NCBI RefSeq assembly: GCF_003443895.1
Contig: NZ_QQOA01000012.1
Location: 63,294-127,293, forward strand
Length of the DNA: 64,000 nucleotides
From: Paraburkholderia phosphatilytica
Lineage (GTDB): Bacteria > Pseudomonadota > Gammaproteobacteria > Burkholderiales > Burkholderiaceae
Reading direction: 5' to 3'
Shown here: one piece after another, positions 24,005 through 31,328 of the stretch
Position numbering within the stretch: position 1 is the first letter of the stretch
Layout of the letters: the number at the start of each line of letters is the position of its first letter
Translations under genes and position numbers: made by a program
The notes under the pieces: model-generated
Databases searched by the model: none
What the model was told of the DNA's origin: nothing
The model's input: the letters and a program-made list of their open reading frames with translations, nothing else

Positions 24005-25152
24005 CCGTACAACAGAATTCGTTCTCTCAGTTTCTGAGCGGGTTTGCATCAACGGTCCAGGGTAAGTGTTCGACGCTTCTAAATTTCGTTATCGGCTCGG
24101 TCATCCGGTCGATTGGCGAAGCGACAAGCTGGATGGGCGTATGGTTGCAGTCGCTAGTGCTGCAAGGCATCGCGCTCACCCGTGCGGCGTCGTCCAACGG
24201 ACCGGACCTGGATTCGTGGCTTGCTCAGTTCGGCTTTTCCCGTCTCGCACCTACCGCCGCATCGGGTAACGTCACATTCTCGCGCTTCACGCCTACGAAT
24301 GCGGCGCTAATTCCTGTCGGCTCGATCGTTCAGACGCAGAACGGCGCGCTGCAATACCAGGTTGTCGAAAACACGTCCAATGCAGCATGGGACGCGACCA
24401 ATAACGGATACGACTTGCCCGCTGGCACGTCGTCCGTTTCGGTGCCTGTTACCTGCATCACGCCTGGGTCGAACTCGCTCAGCCTGCCCGATGCGTCGGG
24501 CAACGTCAGCGAGAACGCAATCAATGCCCTGTATCAGTCGATCCCCGGCGTAGACACGGTAACGAACCCGCTCGCATTCACGAACGGCGAGAACGCAGAA
24601 AGCGACGCGGCAGCGCGCATCCGTTTCGTGGCGTGGCTGGCGTCCCTCTCGAAGGCGACGAAGGCGGCAATTCTCGCGGCAATCCTGGTGCTCGGCGATA
24701 ACTTCGCCTGCAACGCGACGGAGAACTACACGAAGGGCGGCACGTATCAGCCGGGTTACTTCTATGTCATCGTGGACGATGGCACAGGTAACCCGACAAG
24801 CACGGTCCTTTCTACGGTGTACAGCGCAGTGGATGCCGTTCGTCCTTTCACGTCGACATTCGGCGTGTTTGGTCCGTCCATTCTGAATGCGTCGATCGTT
24901 ATGGCGATCGAGACAACCTCGACCGGCGTCGGACACGTCGCGACTGCTGCGCTCGTGCAAACAGCGATCACGAACTATGTCAATGCGCTGGTGCTCGGGC
25001 AGTCGCTTTCGTATTTCCGTCTCGGTCAAATCGCGCTCGATACGTCGCCGGACGTCATCAGCATTACGCTCCTGACGCTCAACGGCGTGACAGTCGACCT
25101 GACGGCGACGAATCAGCAGGTTATCAAGCTCTCCAGTATCGCGGTGACGTAA
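24001..25152 (+). CDS. Baseplate J-like wedge protein
   Basis: 383 residues with the classic Gp47/J pattern: SNGPDLDSWLAQFGFSRLAP near residue 70, RFTPTNAALIPVGSIVQT around 100, and NGENAESDAAARIRFVAWL around 200. It pairs with gp25/W and I to form the baseplate ring. Overlaps neighbours by 4 and 1 bases. Confidence 0.9.
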   Translation: MTVQQNSFSQFLSGFASTVQGKCSTLLNFVIGSVIRSIGEATSWMGVWLQSLVLQGIALTRAASSNGPDLDSWLAQFGFSRLAPTAASGNVTFSRFTPTNAALIPVGSIVQTQNGALQYQVVENTSNAAWDATNNGYDLPAGTSSVSVPVTCITPGSNSLSLPDASGNVSENAINALYQSIPGVDTVTNPLAFTNGENAESDAAARIRFVAWLASLSKATKAAILAAILVLGDNFACNATENYTKGGTYQPGYFYVIVDDGTGNPTSTVLSTVYSAVDAVRPFTSTFGVFGPSILNASIVMAIETTSTGVGHVATAALVQTAITNYVNALVLGQSLSYFRLGQIALDTSPDVISITLLTLNGVTVDLTATNQQVIKLSSIAVT

Positions 25153-25826
25153 TGGCTACAGGCGATCAAAGCGACTTTCTCGCGCGTCTATGGGCGCGCA
25201 TGCCGAATGCCTGGTTCCCGCTTGGCGCGACCGTCATCAATGCTGTTCTGTCTGGCATCGCGTATGTGTTAGCGACGGTCTACACGTCAGTGCAGTTTTT
25301 CATTGCACAGGCTCGTTTGTCGACGTCGACAGGCGGATGGCTCGACCTGTTCGCCGTCGACTACTTCGGATCGACCGGATTGCAGCGCAACGCGAACGAG
25401 GCGGATGGATCGTATCAAAGCCGCATCAGCATCAACATGCTGCGCGAGCGAGGCACGCGGCGCGCTGTCATCAGCATCCTGACGCAGCTAACCGGCAACG
25501 CGCCGACGATCATCGAGCCGTCGCGACCGCAAGACACAGGCGCATACGGGTATGCGATGGGCTACGGCGTTGCAGGCGCATACGGCTCTCTGCTGTATCC
25601 GTATCAAGCGTTCATCACGGCATATCGCCCTGTAGGAAAAGGCATCCCCTATGTCAATGGTTACGGCAACTACGCAGGCGGCTATTCGACGCCTTCGCGA
25701 GCGTCCTACGTCGATATTTCCGATGTAGCAACGGGCGTGTCGGACGCGCAGATTTACGCGGCAATCGCTTCCGTTATGCCAGCCGCCACGATTGCATGGG
25801 TGAGCATCACCAACCCGCCCGCCTAA
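25152..25826 (+). CDS. Baseplate/tail gpI-like protein
   Basis: 224 residues in the place of P2 gpI or the DUF2612 tail-fibre network proteins. It starts MATGDQSDFLARLWARMPNA and carries GGWLDLFAVDYFGSTGLQR in the first third. A Gly/Tyr-rich repeat stretch (YGYAMGYGVAGAYGSLLYP; NGYGNYAGGYSTPSR) marks the second half. It precedes the terminator hairpin and fibre. Confidence 0.75.
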   Translation: MATGDQSDFLARLWARMPNAWFPLGATVINAVLSGIAYVLATVYTSVQFFIAQARLSTSTGGWLDLFAVDYFGSTGLQRNANEADGSYQSRISINMLRERGTRRAVISILTQLTGNAPTIIEPSRPQDTGAYGYAMGYGVAGAYGSLLYPYQAFITAYRPVGKGIPYVNGYGNYAGGYSTPSRASYVDISDVATGVSDAQIYAAIASVMPAATIAWVSITNPPA

Positions 25827-25854
25827 GCGAAAACACCAGTCAATTCGAATTCAC

Positions 25855-25879
25855 AAGCCCGCCCCGTGCGGGCTTTTTC
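25855..25879 (+). terminator. Terminator-like hairpin before fibre gene
   Basis: AAGCCCGC (25855-25862), loop CCCGT, GCGGGCTT (25868-25875) and T-run. Followed by ATTGGGTAATCA and the fibre ATG. Confidence 0.75.
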
Positions 25880-25892
25880 TATTGGGTAATCA

Positions 25893-27620
25893 ATGGACCG
25901 TCAAGTAGTTTTCCCCGGCGCAATCCCGCTCGAAACCGACATTCTGAACACGAACAAAAATGTTTTGTTCGCAATCGGTCAGCTTGCGCAAGACATTTTC
26001 GGGACCACGACGCTGTTTAGCGGTCTGTCGTGCATCCCCACCGTACCGGCGTCCATGTCGGTTTCGGTGCAGCCTGGCGCGGTGTATTCGCAATCGGTGT
26101 TGGACGCAACGAATTACTCGTCGCTCGTCGCCGATTCCGTCACGACGCAGAAGCAAGGCATCTTGAAGGCTGCGCAATCGCTCGCGCTCACCGCGCCTAC
26201 CACGGTCGGTTATTCGGTTAACTACCTGATTTCCGCCGCGTTCATCGAGCAGGACATTAACCCGGTCGTGCTGCCGTACTACGACGCGGCCAATCCTGCC
26301 GCTGCGTTTAGCGGCCCGAACAATACCGGCGTGTCGCAGAACACCACGCGGCAAGACACGGTGCAACTGACGCTGACCGCTGGCGTTCCGGCCACGACCG
26401 GATCGCAAACGACGCCTTCGACGCCTGCCGGTCAATTCGCGCTGTACGTCGTCACGGTTGCATACGGCGCCGCAACGATTACGGCTGGCAACATCACCGC
26501 AGTTAGCAATGCTCCGGTCATGCCCGCCAGTTTGCTCGGTATCGTGCAAGGATCGCTTTCCACGTCCGCGACTGACACGGGCGCAGCGAACGCGTATGCG
26601 GCTAGCTACCTGCCCGCCATTACCGCGCTCAAGAACAATCAGACTCTGGTTTTCGAGGCGGCGCACACCAACACGGGCGCATCGACGTTTTCCGTTAATG
26701 GGCTGACCGCATACCCGATTCTCGGCGCGGCACATCAGGCCTTGACCGGGAACGAAATTGTCGCTGGCGGCAAGGTTGAGGTTATCTGGAAAGCAAGCAT
26801 CAGTTCGTGGATTTTGCTTGCGTGCACTGGCGGATCGGACCAGGTTGCGGCGGCAGTATCCGCGAGCCATGCAGTGCAGTTCGGGCAGGTTTCCGGCGTC
26901 GTCGGTCAGGTGCGCAATCTGGTCATGAGTGTGGGCGCCGCGAGCGCTTCGGCCTCGCTGACCACCGACGAAGTCGTGCTAGAAACCGCGCTCGGCGGCC
27001 TTCGATATTGCGTCGGGAACGCTAGCGGATCGATCAATCTCGCCGGCGCCAATGGTGCCGGGGCGATGGATACCGGTAGTGCGCCTACCAGTGGCTATGT
27101 CGCGATCTACGGCATCTACAATCCGACAACGAACACGTTCAACCTGATTGGCGTTAACGCGACGAGCATCGTTGCCCCTAGCGTTTACTCCAACGGGCAC
27201 ATGCCAGCAGGATATACGGCTAGCGCACTGCTCAGCGTGTGGCCGACTACGAGCGGTGGTCTGTTGCAGATCGGCAATCAATTTGATCGACACATTGATT
27301 GCTTCCCTGTTCAGGTTCTGGCAACAACGACCTCCGCAACGAACCAGTCGCTGAGCATCGCTTCCGCTGTTCCGAAGAATGCAAAGACATTCGACGCCAG
27401 CGGCCTTGTCGGCGGCGCAAGTTCCAGCGGCAACACGGACGTAACTTTTTGCGGCACGTCGAATCAGATCGGCGCGCGTCAATTCGGTGGGTATGTCGCG
27501 AGCGGAGTTAGCTCCTACGGCACGATGAAGAATATCCCGCTAATTACCGCACAAACTACCTATTACACGTGCCAAGGTAGCGTCACAACGACCGTTTCTG
27601 TCATTGGGTACGATTTCTAA
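25893..27620 (+). CDS. Tail fibre protein
   Basis: 575 residues. The N-terminus MDRQVVFPGAIPLETDILN is the type that fixes fibres to the baseplate; then a Thr/Ala/Ser-rich beta shaft and a C-terminal tip ending in YTCQGSVTTTVSVIGYDF. The segment LKNNQTLVFEAAHTNTGAST near the middle is common in phage tail fibre shafts. Host range would be set by the last third. Confidence 0.85.
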   Translation: MDRQVVFPGAIPLETDILNTNKNVLFAIGQLAQDIFGTTTLFSGLSCIPTVPASMSVSVQPGAVYSQSVLDATNYSSLVADSVTTQKQGILKAAQSLALTAPTTVGYSVNYLISAAFIEQDINPVVLPYYDAANPAAAFSGPNNTGVSQNTTRQDTVQLTLTAGVPATTGSQTTPSTPAGQFALYVVTVAYGAATITAGNITAVSNAPVMPASLLGIVQGSLSTSATDTGAANAYAASYLPAITALKNNQTLVFEAAHTNTGASTFSVNGLTAYPILGAAHQALTGNEIVAGGKVEVIWKASISSWILLACTGGSDQVAAAVSASHAVQFGQVSGVVGQVRNLVMSVGAASASASLTTDEVVLETALGGLRYCVGNASGSINLAGANGAGAMDTGSAPTSGYVAIYGIYNPTTNTFNLIGVNATSIVAPSVYSNGHMPAGYTASALLSVWPTTSGGLLQIGNQFDRHIDCFPVQVLATTTSATNQSLSIASAVPKNAKTFDASGLVGGASSSGNTDVTFCGTSNQIGARQFGGYVASGVSSYGTMKNIPLITAQTTYYTCQGSVTTTVSVIGYDF

Positions 27621-27621
27621 C

Positions 27622-28140
27622 ATGACTACGATTTTCGTCCAGTTCGCGGATGCAACGGAAACCGTTGTAGTCGCGACGTTCGGGTGCTCTCAGGATGCAA
27701 ACGAGTATCCGAATCAGGGTGAGATAGACGCAACCGATTTGCGTTATCTCGCGTTTTCGAATCCTTCTGCAACGGTCCCCGGCGCGAAGGCCGCTCAAAT
27801 TGCAGCGTTGAATTCGGCATATCAGGCGGCAATCACCGCGCCTGTAAGCTACACGACGGCGGCGGGAACTACGGCGACTTTCAATCAAGACGCAACGGCG
27901 AAATCGAACCTGCAAAACGCCATGCTCGCGAGCGAAAAGGCGGGTACGTGGCCCCTCAATCTGTGGCTATCCGCTGGGGGCGAGGCGGTAACGCCTTTCA
28001 CGTATGCGGACCTGCAAGGGCTCGCCGCTGCGATGGAAGCCGTCGACGCGCCGGACTACACGCAACTCCTGTCTCTCGTCGCGCAAGTGAACGCGGCTAC
28101 CACTGTGGCGGCCGTGCAAGCCGTAGTGTGGCCGCAATGA
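27622..28140 (+). CDS. Tail fibre-associated protein (DUF4376-like)
   Basis: 172 residues directly after the fibre gene (stop TAA, then CATG). The middle (LNSAYQAAITAPVSYTTAAG; ATFNQDATAKSNLQNAM) resembles DUF4376, a domain found in fibre proteins and chaperones. It may help fold the fibre or cap its tip. ATGA overlap with the next gene. Confidence 0.65.
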   Translation: MTTIFVQFADATETVVVATFGCSQDANEYPNQGEIDATDLRYLAFSNPSATVPGAKAAQIAALNSAYQAAITAPVSYTTAAGTTATFNQDATAKSNLQNAMLASEKAGTWPLNLWLSAGGEAVTPFTYADLQGLAAAMEAVDAPDYTQLLSLVAQVNAATTVAAVQAVVWPQ

Positions 28141-28436
28141 GCCGACTTCAACTGTTGACCGTATGGCTTCTGATGGTGGTAACGATGCCGATCATGTATG
28201 TAGGAATGCTGTGCGAACTGTCGTTCGGTGTTCCGTCCCGCGCGGAGAACATGGCAATCGGCTATGACTGCGCGATGGGCGGCATGTTCGGCAATCCGGC
28301 CTACATGACGATTTCAGCGCGCACCGGCAACGGCCTGATTGAGGGCGCGCGCTGGGCAAAGATCGTCAGCCCCATCATCGATTTCTTTTTCGGCAAAGGG
28401 CATTGCCTCGCAAACGCAACCATCAAGCCCGCGTAA
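28137..28436 (+). CDS. Phage hypothetical membrane protein, 99 aa
   Basis: Starts MSRLQLLTVWLLMVVTMPIM in the stop of the preceding gene. One N-terminal membrane segment or uncleaved signal, then a segment with two Cys (YDCAMGG and GHCLANA). It lies before the lysis genes; role unknown. Confidence 0.55.
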   Translation: MSRLQLLTVWLLMVVTMPIMYVGMLCELSFGVPSRAENMAIGYDCAMGGMFGNPAYMTISARTGNGLIEGARWAKIVSPIIDFFFGKGHCLANATIKPA

Positions 28437-28457
28437 CAAACCGTCTATCTGTCATCG

Positions 28458-28482
28458 AGCCCGCCGCGTGCGGGCTTTTTTT
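28458..28482 (+). terminator. Terminator-like hairpin before lysis cluster
   Basis: AGCCCGC (28458-28464), CGCGT loop, GCGGGCT (28470-28476) and a T-run to 28482, then TATGGGAATTCG and the next ATG. Confidence 0.75.
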
Positions 28483-28493
28483 ATGGGAATTCG

Positions 28494-28793
28494 ATGGACG
28501 TTCACATCGTAAATGAATGGTCGCTCGCGATCGTTACAGCGTTCGCGGTGCTTTGCTTTTGGGCATACCGAAGCACAAACGCGCGCCTAACTGCATCTGA
28601 AGCGGCGACTAGCGAGCGCATCAAGAAAGCCGAAGACGCTACCGCAGCGCTGGCCCTGCATGTGGCGGAGGACTACGTATCGGTGAAGCGCTTCGAGGCC
28701 TACACGGATCGTTTTGACGAAGTTGCAAAGCTCATCTTTGAAAAGCTCGACAACGTGCGCGACAAACTCGACACAAAGGCGGACAAGCAATGA
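28494..28793 (+). CDS. Phage TM plus coiled-coil protein, 99 aa (possible holin or antiholin)
   Basis: N-terminal membrane helix (EWSLAIVTAFAVLCFWAYR), then a charged coiled coil to the end (EAATSERIKKAEDATAALAL ... FEKLDNVRDKLDTKADK). Small TM-plus-coil proteins just before lysozyme are frequent in Burkholderia phages and may modify lysis timing. The holin proper is more likely at 29886. ATGATG overlap with the endolysin gene. Confidence 0.55.
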   Translation: MDVHIVNEWSLAIVTAFAVLCFWAYRSTNARLTASEAATSERIKKAEDATAALALHVAEDYVSVKRFEAYTDRFDEVAKLIFEKLDNVRDKLDTKADKQ

Positions 28794-29332
28794 TGCAGGT
28801 ATCTGAAAACGGCGTAGCCCTCACCAAGGCATCCGAAGGGCTGTATCTCATCGCGTATCCCGACCCGGCATCCGAACTCGGCAAAGCGCTACAGAGCGCG
28901 GGCCTGTGGCAAGGCGTTCTGTCTGGAAAGGCAATCCCGGTCGCAATGGCTCATCTCGACGGCGCGCCGTGGACGGGTGGATGGGGGCATACCGGACCCG
29001 ACGTCACGCCGCGCATGGTGATTACGCTCGCACAGGCGGAAGCGTGGATTGTCGCTGACTTGCGCAAGGCCGCGTTCGTGGTGAACAAGTACGTTGTCGC
29101 CACAATCAACCAAAACCAGTTCGACGCACTGAGCGATTTCGTGTTCAACGAAGGCGCCGGGAACTTCATCAGTTCGACCCTGTTGCGCATGCTCAACGCC
29201 GGTAACTACGGCGACGCCGCGACGCAGTTCGACCGCTGGGATTTGGCGGGCGGCCATGTTATGGCTGGTCTCAAGACGCGACGCACCGAAGAGAAGGCGC
29301 TCTTCATGAAGCCCGCAAGCACGCCGCACTGA
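28790..29332 (+). CDS. Endolysin, GH24 lysozyme
   Basis: 180 residues; hydrolyses peptidoglycan glycosidic bonds at the end of lytic growth. The catalytic pattern is E16 in SEGLYLIAYPD, D25, and T62 in WTGGWGHTG, as in phage lysozymes, with FNEGAGNF near residue 125. Between D25 and T62 there is an insertion of about 31 residues (LGKALQSAGLWQGVLSGKA and so on) compared with T4 lysozyme. No signal or SAR helix is seen at the N-terminus, so a holin must release it. Confidence 0.9.
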   Translation: MMQVSENGVALTKASEGLYLIAYPDPASELGKALQSAGLWQGVLSGKAIPVAMAHLDGAPWTGGWGHTGPDVTPRMVITLAQAEAWIVADLRKAAFVVNKYVVATINQNQFDALSDFVFNEGAGNFISSTLLRMLNAGNYGDAATQFDRWDLAGGHVMAGLKTRRTEEKALFMKPASTPH

Positions 29333-29355
29333 CCCGCCCGCACATCGATCAACAT

Positions 29356-29379
29356 AGCCCGCCTAGTGCGGGCTTTTTT
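29356..29379 (+). terminator. Terminator-like hairpin after endolysin
   Basis: AGCCCGC (29356-29362), CTAGT, GCGGGCT (29368-29374), T-run. Last member of the hairpin family. Confidence 0.75.
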
Positions 29380-29391
29380 ACGCCCATACAC

Positions 29392-29817
29392 ATGACGCCC
29401 GCACACGAGCACGAGCAAGCTACCACACTGCATATCGACATTTTCTATCCCGATCATCCGCCGCGCACCGAATCCGCGCTGTTCCGAAAAACCAAGCATC
29501 ACCTGGTGCACGTGCTCGATACGCCGTGCTACGTGTGCGACACGAAGGAACACCGCGAAGTGCACCACTGGCACGCGGAATGGGCGGACGCCGAAGGTAT
29601 CGATTGGGACAAGATGCGCGCGTTGCATCCGGCCTTCGACTGGTCGACGTTCAAAGAGCCGTCCGACTTCATCGATTCGGAATACAACATGAAAATCCTG
29701 TGCGCCAAGCATCACCGTGGCATCAATCACGGGATTCACATGGTTCCGCTGCCGATGTGGGAGATGCAGCGCATTCAGAAGGCCGATTTCGTGTTCACGC
29801 CGGATGAAGAAAAGTAG
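29392..29817 (+). CDS. HNH-like protein, 141 aa
   Basis: The pair CYVCDTKEHREVHHWHAEW at about residues 46-64 and KILCAKHHRGINHGIH at about 103-118 form a four-Cys/His HNH-like zinc frame: CxxC, two His and later CxxH. It would cut or bind DNA or may be only structural. Placed between endolysin and holin, interrupting the lysis genes, as a homing-type insertion would be; but it has the same coding direction and a good fit to the spacing. Confidence 0.65.
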   Translation: MTPAHEHEQATTLHIDIFYPDHPPRTESALFRKTKHHLVHVLDTPCYVCDTKEHREVHHWHAEWADAEGIDWDKMRALHPAFDWSTFKEPSDFIDSEYNMKILCAKHHRGINHGIHMVPLPMWEMQRIQKADFVFTPDEEK

Positions 29818-29823
29818 TCCGAA

Positions 29824-29852
29824 TTGACTATCGACTATCTTTGTGGTACTGT
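29824..29852 (+). promoter_or_regulatory. Promoter with dyad operator (site 5) for holin
   Basis: TTGACT (29824-29829), 17-base spacer, TACTGT (29847-29852). The dyad ACTATC-N5-GGTACT at 29834-29850 lies in the spacer and covers part of the -10. Just downstream, TGGTA (29845-29849) and TACCA (29866-29870) flank a larger imperfect inverted repeat at the predicted RNA start. Confidence 0.6.
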
Positions 29853-29885
29853 TGCGCGCGTAACATACCACGGAGATAGTTCAAA

Positions 29886-30089
29886 ATGAAATTGTCCGAC
29901 CTCATCACGGACGACGCCGGGAAGGTTCTGGAGCCCGCCTACTTCTGGTCCGCTGCCGCGATTCTCGTCGGCTTCGGACTGGAGGTTTATTGCTCCATCA
30001 CCGGCAAGCCGTTCGATTTTCAGGCTTACGGCATCGGCGCTTGCGCCCTGCTCGGCGGCCTCGGTCTGTCCGCCAAATTCGGGAAGTGA
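29886..30089 (+). CDS. Putative holin, 67 aa
   Basis: Two hydrophobic segments (YFWSAAAILVGFGLEVYCSI and AYGIGACALLGGLGLSA) separated by a short polar turn, the build of a class II holin. ATG 29886 follows CGGAGATAGTTC. It has its own promoter with the repressor-like dyad (29824-29852), so lysis timing may be separately controlled. A role as holin is inferred from build and the neighbouring endolysin and spanins. Confidence 0.65.
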   Translation: MKLSDLITDDAGKVLEPAYFWSAAAILVGFGLEVYCSITGKPFDFQAYGIGACALLGGLGLSAKFGK

Positions 30090-30090
30090 C

Positions 30091-30627
30091 ATGTACACAC
30101 GATGGCTAGCCTTCTCCCTCGCGAACTTCGTTGTGACGCTGCTAGCGTACTTGCTGGCGCCCTTGCTGCCGCTATTCGCAATCGGCCGCCCAACGCTCCC
30201 TTCGTGGCTCGCGTATTTCCAGACGCCCGACAACCCCTTGGACGGCGACGCGAACTTTCAGGCGAACGTAGCGCCCTTCCGTGGCGCGCAGACTGGATGG
30301 CGGCAATACATCAACCGAATCTTCTGGCTGTTGCGGAACCCTGCCTATGGGTTCGGATTGACGGTTATTGCATTCCAGGCGACTAAGGGCGCGCTGGTCG
30401 CACGCAAGCGAGGCAATCTGGACGTCAGCGGCGGCCCGACCGAAACAGGCTATTTCCATGCCGACCTGATCAACCCGGATGGGTCGTGGTGCTGGGAACT
30501 GTACATCGTCTGGTGCTACAGCAAAACGCGAGCGCTGCGCCTGAACCTCGGCTGGAAAATCTGGAACCCAACGCCGTGCGCGTGTCAGTTCGCGATGACC
30601 GTCCAACCCTTCATGAGCTACACATGA
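30091..30627 (+). CDS. Phage membrane protein, 178 aa (DUF7338-like)
   Basis: N-terminal membrane segment (FSLANFVVTLLAYLLAPLL) followed by a beta-rich part with conserved-looking aromatic clusters (GWRQYINRIFWLLRNPAYGF; SWCWELYIVWCYSKTRALR; GWKIWNP). Proteins like this stand in many phages between holin and spanin genes. The function is unknown. It starts right after the holin stop. Confidence 0.6.
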   Translation: MYTRWLAFSLANFVVTLLAYLLAPLLPLFAIGRPTLPSWLAYFQTPDNPLDGDANFQANVAPFRGAQTGWRQYINRIFWLLRNPAYGFGLTVIAFQATKGALVARKRGNLDVSGGPTETGYFHADLINPDGSWCWELYIVWCYSKTRALRLNLGWKIWNPTPCACQFAMTVQPFMSYT

Positions 30628-31178
30628 CCCTCCTACTTCTGCTCCCCTCGCTGCTCGGCAAGCTGTTCAAATTCGCCGTCGCGCACTGGCGTATCGCCGT
30701 CGCCCTGCTCGCCGCCGTCGTCCTGCTCGGGACCGGATACCACTTCGGATCGAGCCGCGTGCAGGCGAAATGGGACGCCGCCAAGGTCGCGACCGCGAAA
30801 GCCGTCGCCAAGGTCAACACGGCACAGGTCGCACAGACCGCCATTGTTCAAACCAAAGTCGTTACAAAGCTCCAGGTCATCCACGACAAGGGCGCAACCA
30901 TCACGAAGGAAGTCATCCGCTATGTTCCGCTTTCTACTCCCGATTTGCCTTATGGTTTCCGCCTGCTCCACGATGCCGCCGCCGCAGGTGTGCCACTTCC
31001 CGCAACCCCCAGCGGCGTTGATGGCCCCGCCGTTCCTGCCGCAACCGTTGCCGAAACCGTCAGCGACAACTACGCCGGTTGTCGTGCCGACGCCGCAATC
31101 ATTCGTGGCTGGCAACGCTGGGCGCAGCGCGAGCTAGCGACCACGGACGGCGCCGCCTCGGCGGTCGCGGTACACTAG
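30624..31178 (+). CDS. Rz-like i-spanin
   Basis: 184 residues. N-terminal inner-membrane helix (AHWRIAVALLAAVVLLGTGY) and a periplasmic alpha-helical rod (SRVQAKWDAAKVATAKAVAK and on), with a small C-terminal part. This fuses the inner to the outer membrane with Rz1. Start 30624 overlaps the previous stop (ATGA). The 3' two-fifths also encode Rz1 in the +1 frame. Confidence 0.8.
   Translation: MTLLLLLPSLLGKLFKFAVAHWRIAVALLAAVVLLGTGYHFGSSRVQAKWDAAKVATAKAVAKVNTAQVAQTAIVQTKVVTKLQVIHDKGATITKEVIRYVPLSTPDLPYGFRLLHDAAAAGVPLPATPSGVDGPAVPAATVAETVSDNYAGCRADAAIIRGWQRWAQRELATTDGAASAVAVH
30922..31137 (+). CDS. Rz1-like o-spanin, nested in Rz
   Basis: 71-residue lipoprotein, wholly inside the Rz gene in the +1 frame. 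MFRFLLPICLMVSACS has a signal peptide and a lipobox with C15 as the lipidated residue; the mature part is Pro-rich (MPPPQVCHFPQPPAALM), as in Rz1. It would anchor in the outer membrane and bind Rz. Nested Rz/Rz1 pairs are known in lambda, and this one is fully embedded. Confidence 0.8.
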   Translation: MFRFLLPICLMVSACSTMPPPQVCHFPQPPAALMAPPFLPQPLPKPSATTTPVVVPTPQSFVAGNAGRSAS

Positions 31179-31190
31179 ACCTTGTTGCGG

Positions 31191-31299
31191 GGCGTGTGTG
31201 CCAATAGTGTGCCATACCCCACACAGAGAGTCGCAACCGATTGATTATGTGGTGATTTTTATAGTCGCATACCCCATATAATACAAGTTCGCACACGCC
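31191..31299. other. Prophage-host junction, attR-like
   Basis: The 150 bases between Rz and ygfZ hold: direct repeat GTGTGCCA at 31196 and 31207; direct repeat CATACCCCA at 31213 and 31268, each preceded by ATAGT within a few bases; and an 8-base inverted repeat GGCGTGTG (31191) / CACACGCC (31292). Short repeats like these are typical of tyrosine-integrase arm sites at the end of an integrated phage. Because the left end is off-window, the core cannot be identified. Confidence 0.4.
31277..31282 (+). promoter_or_regulatory. -10 box upstream of ygfZ
   Basis: Perfect TATAAT at 31277-31282, about 47 bases before the ygfZ start. No good -35 is found at 16-18 bases (GATTTT at best). Confidence 0.4.
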
Positions 31300-31328
31300 A
31301 AAGTCAGAGTTGACTGTCCCCGGATCAC

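Larger units (their letters stand above)
1..31300. mobile_element. Prophage (myovirus), right part
   Basis: A temperate contractile-tail phage genome runs from the left window edge to about 31.3 kb. It contains terminase, portal, scaffold, capsid, sheath, tube, chaperone, tape measure, baseplate, fibre and lysis genes in canonical order. No integrase, repressor or replication gene is visible, so the left end is off-window. The right boundary is placed between the end of the Rz gene (31178) and the start of ygfZ (31329), in a segment with short direct repeats. All structural genes are open and most are translationally coupled, so the late region looks intact. Whether it is inducible cannot be told from this part alone. 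Confidence 0.95.
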
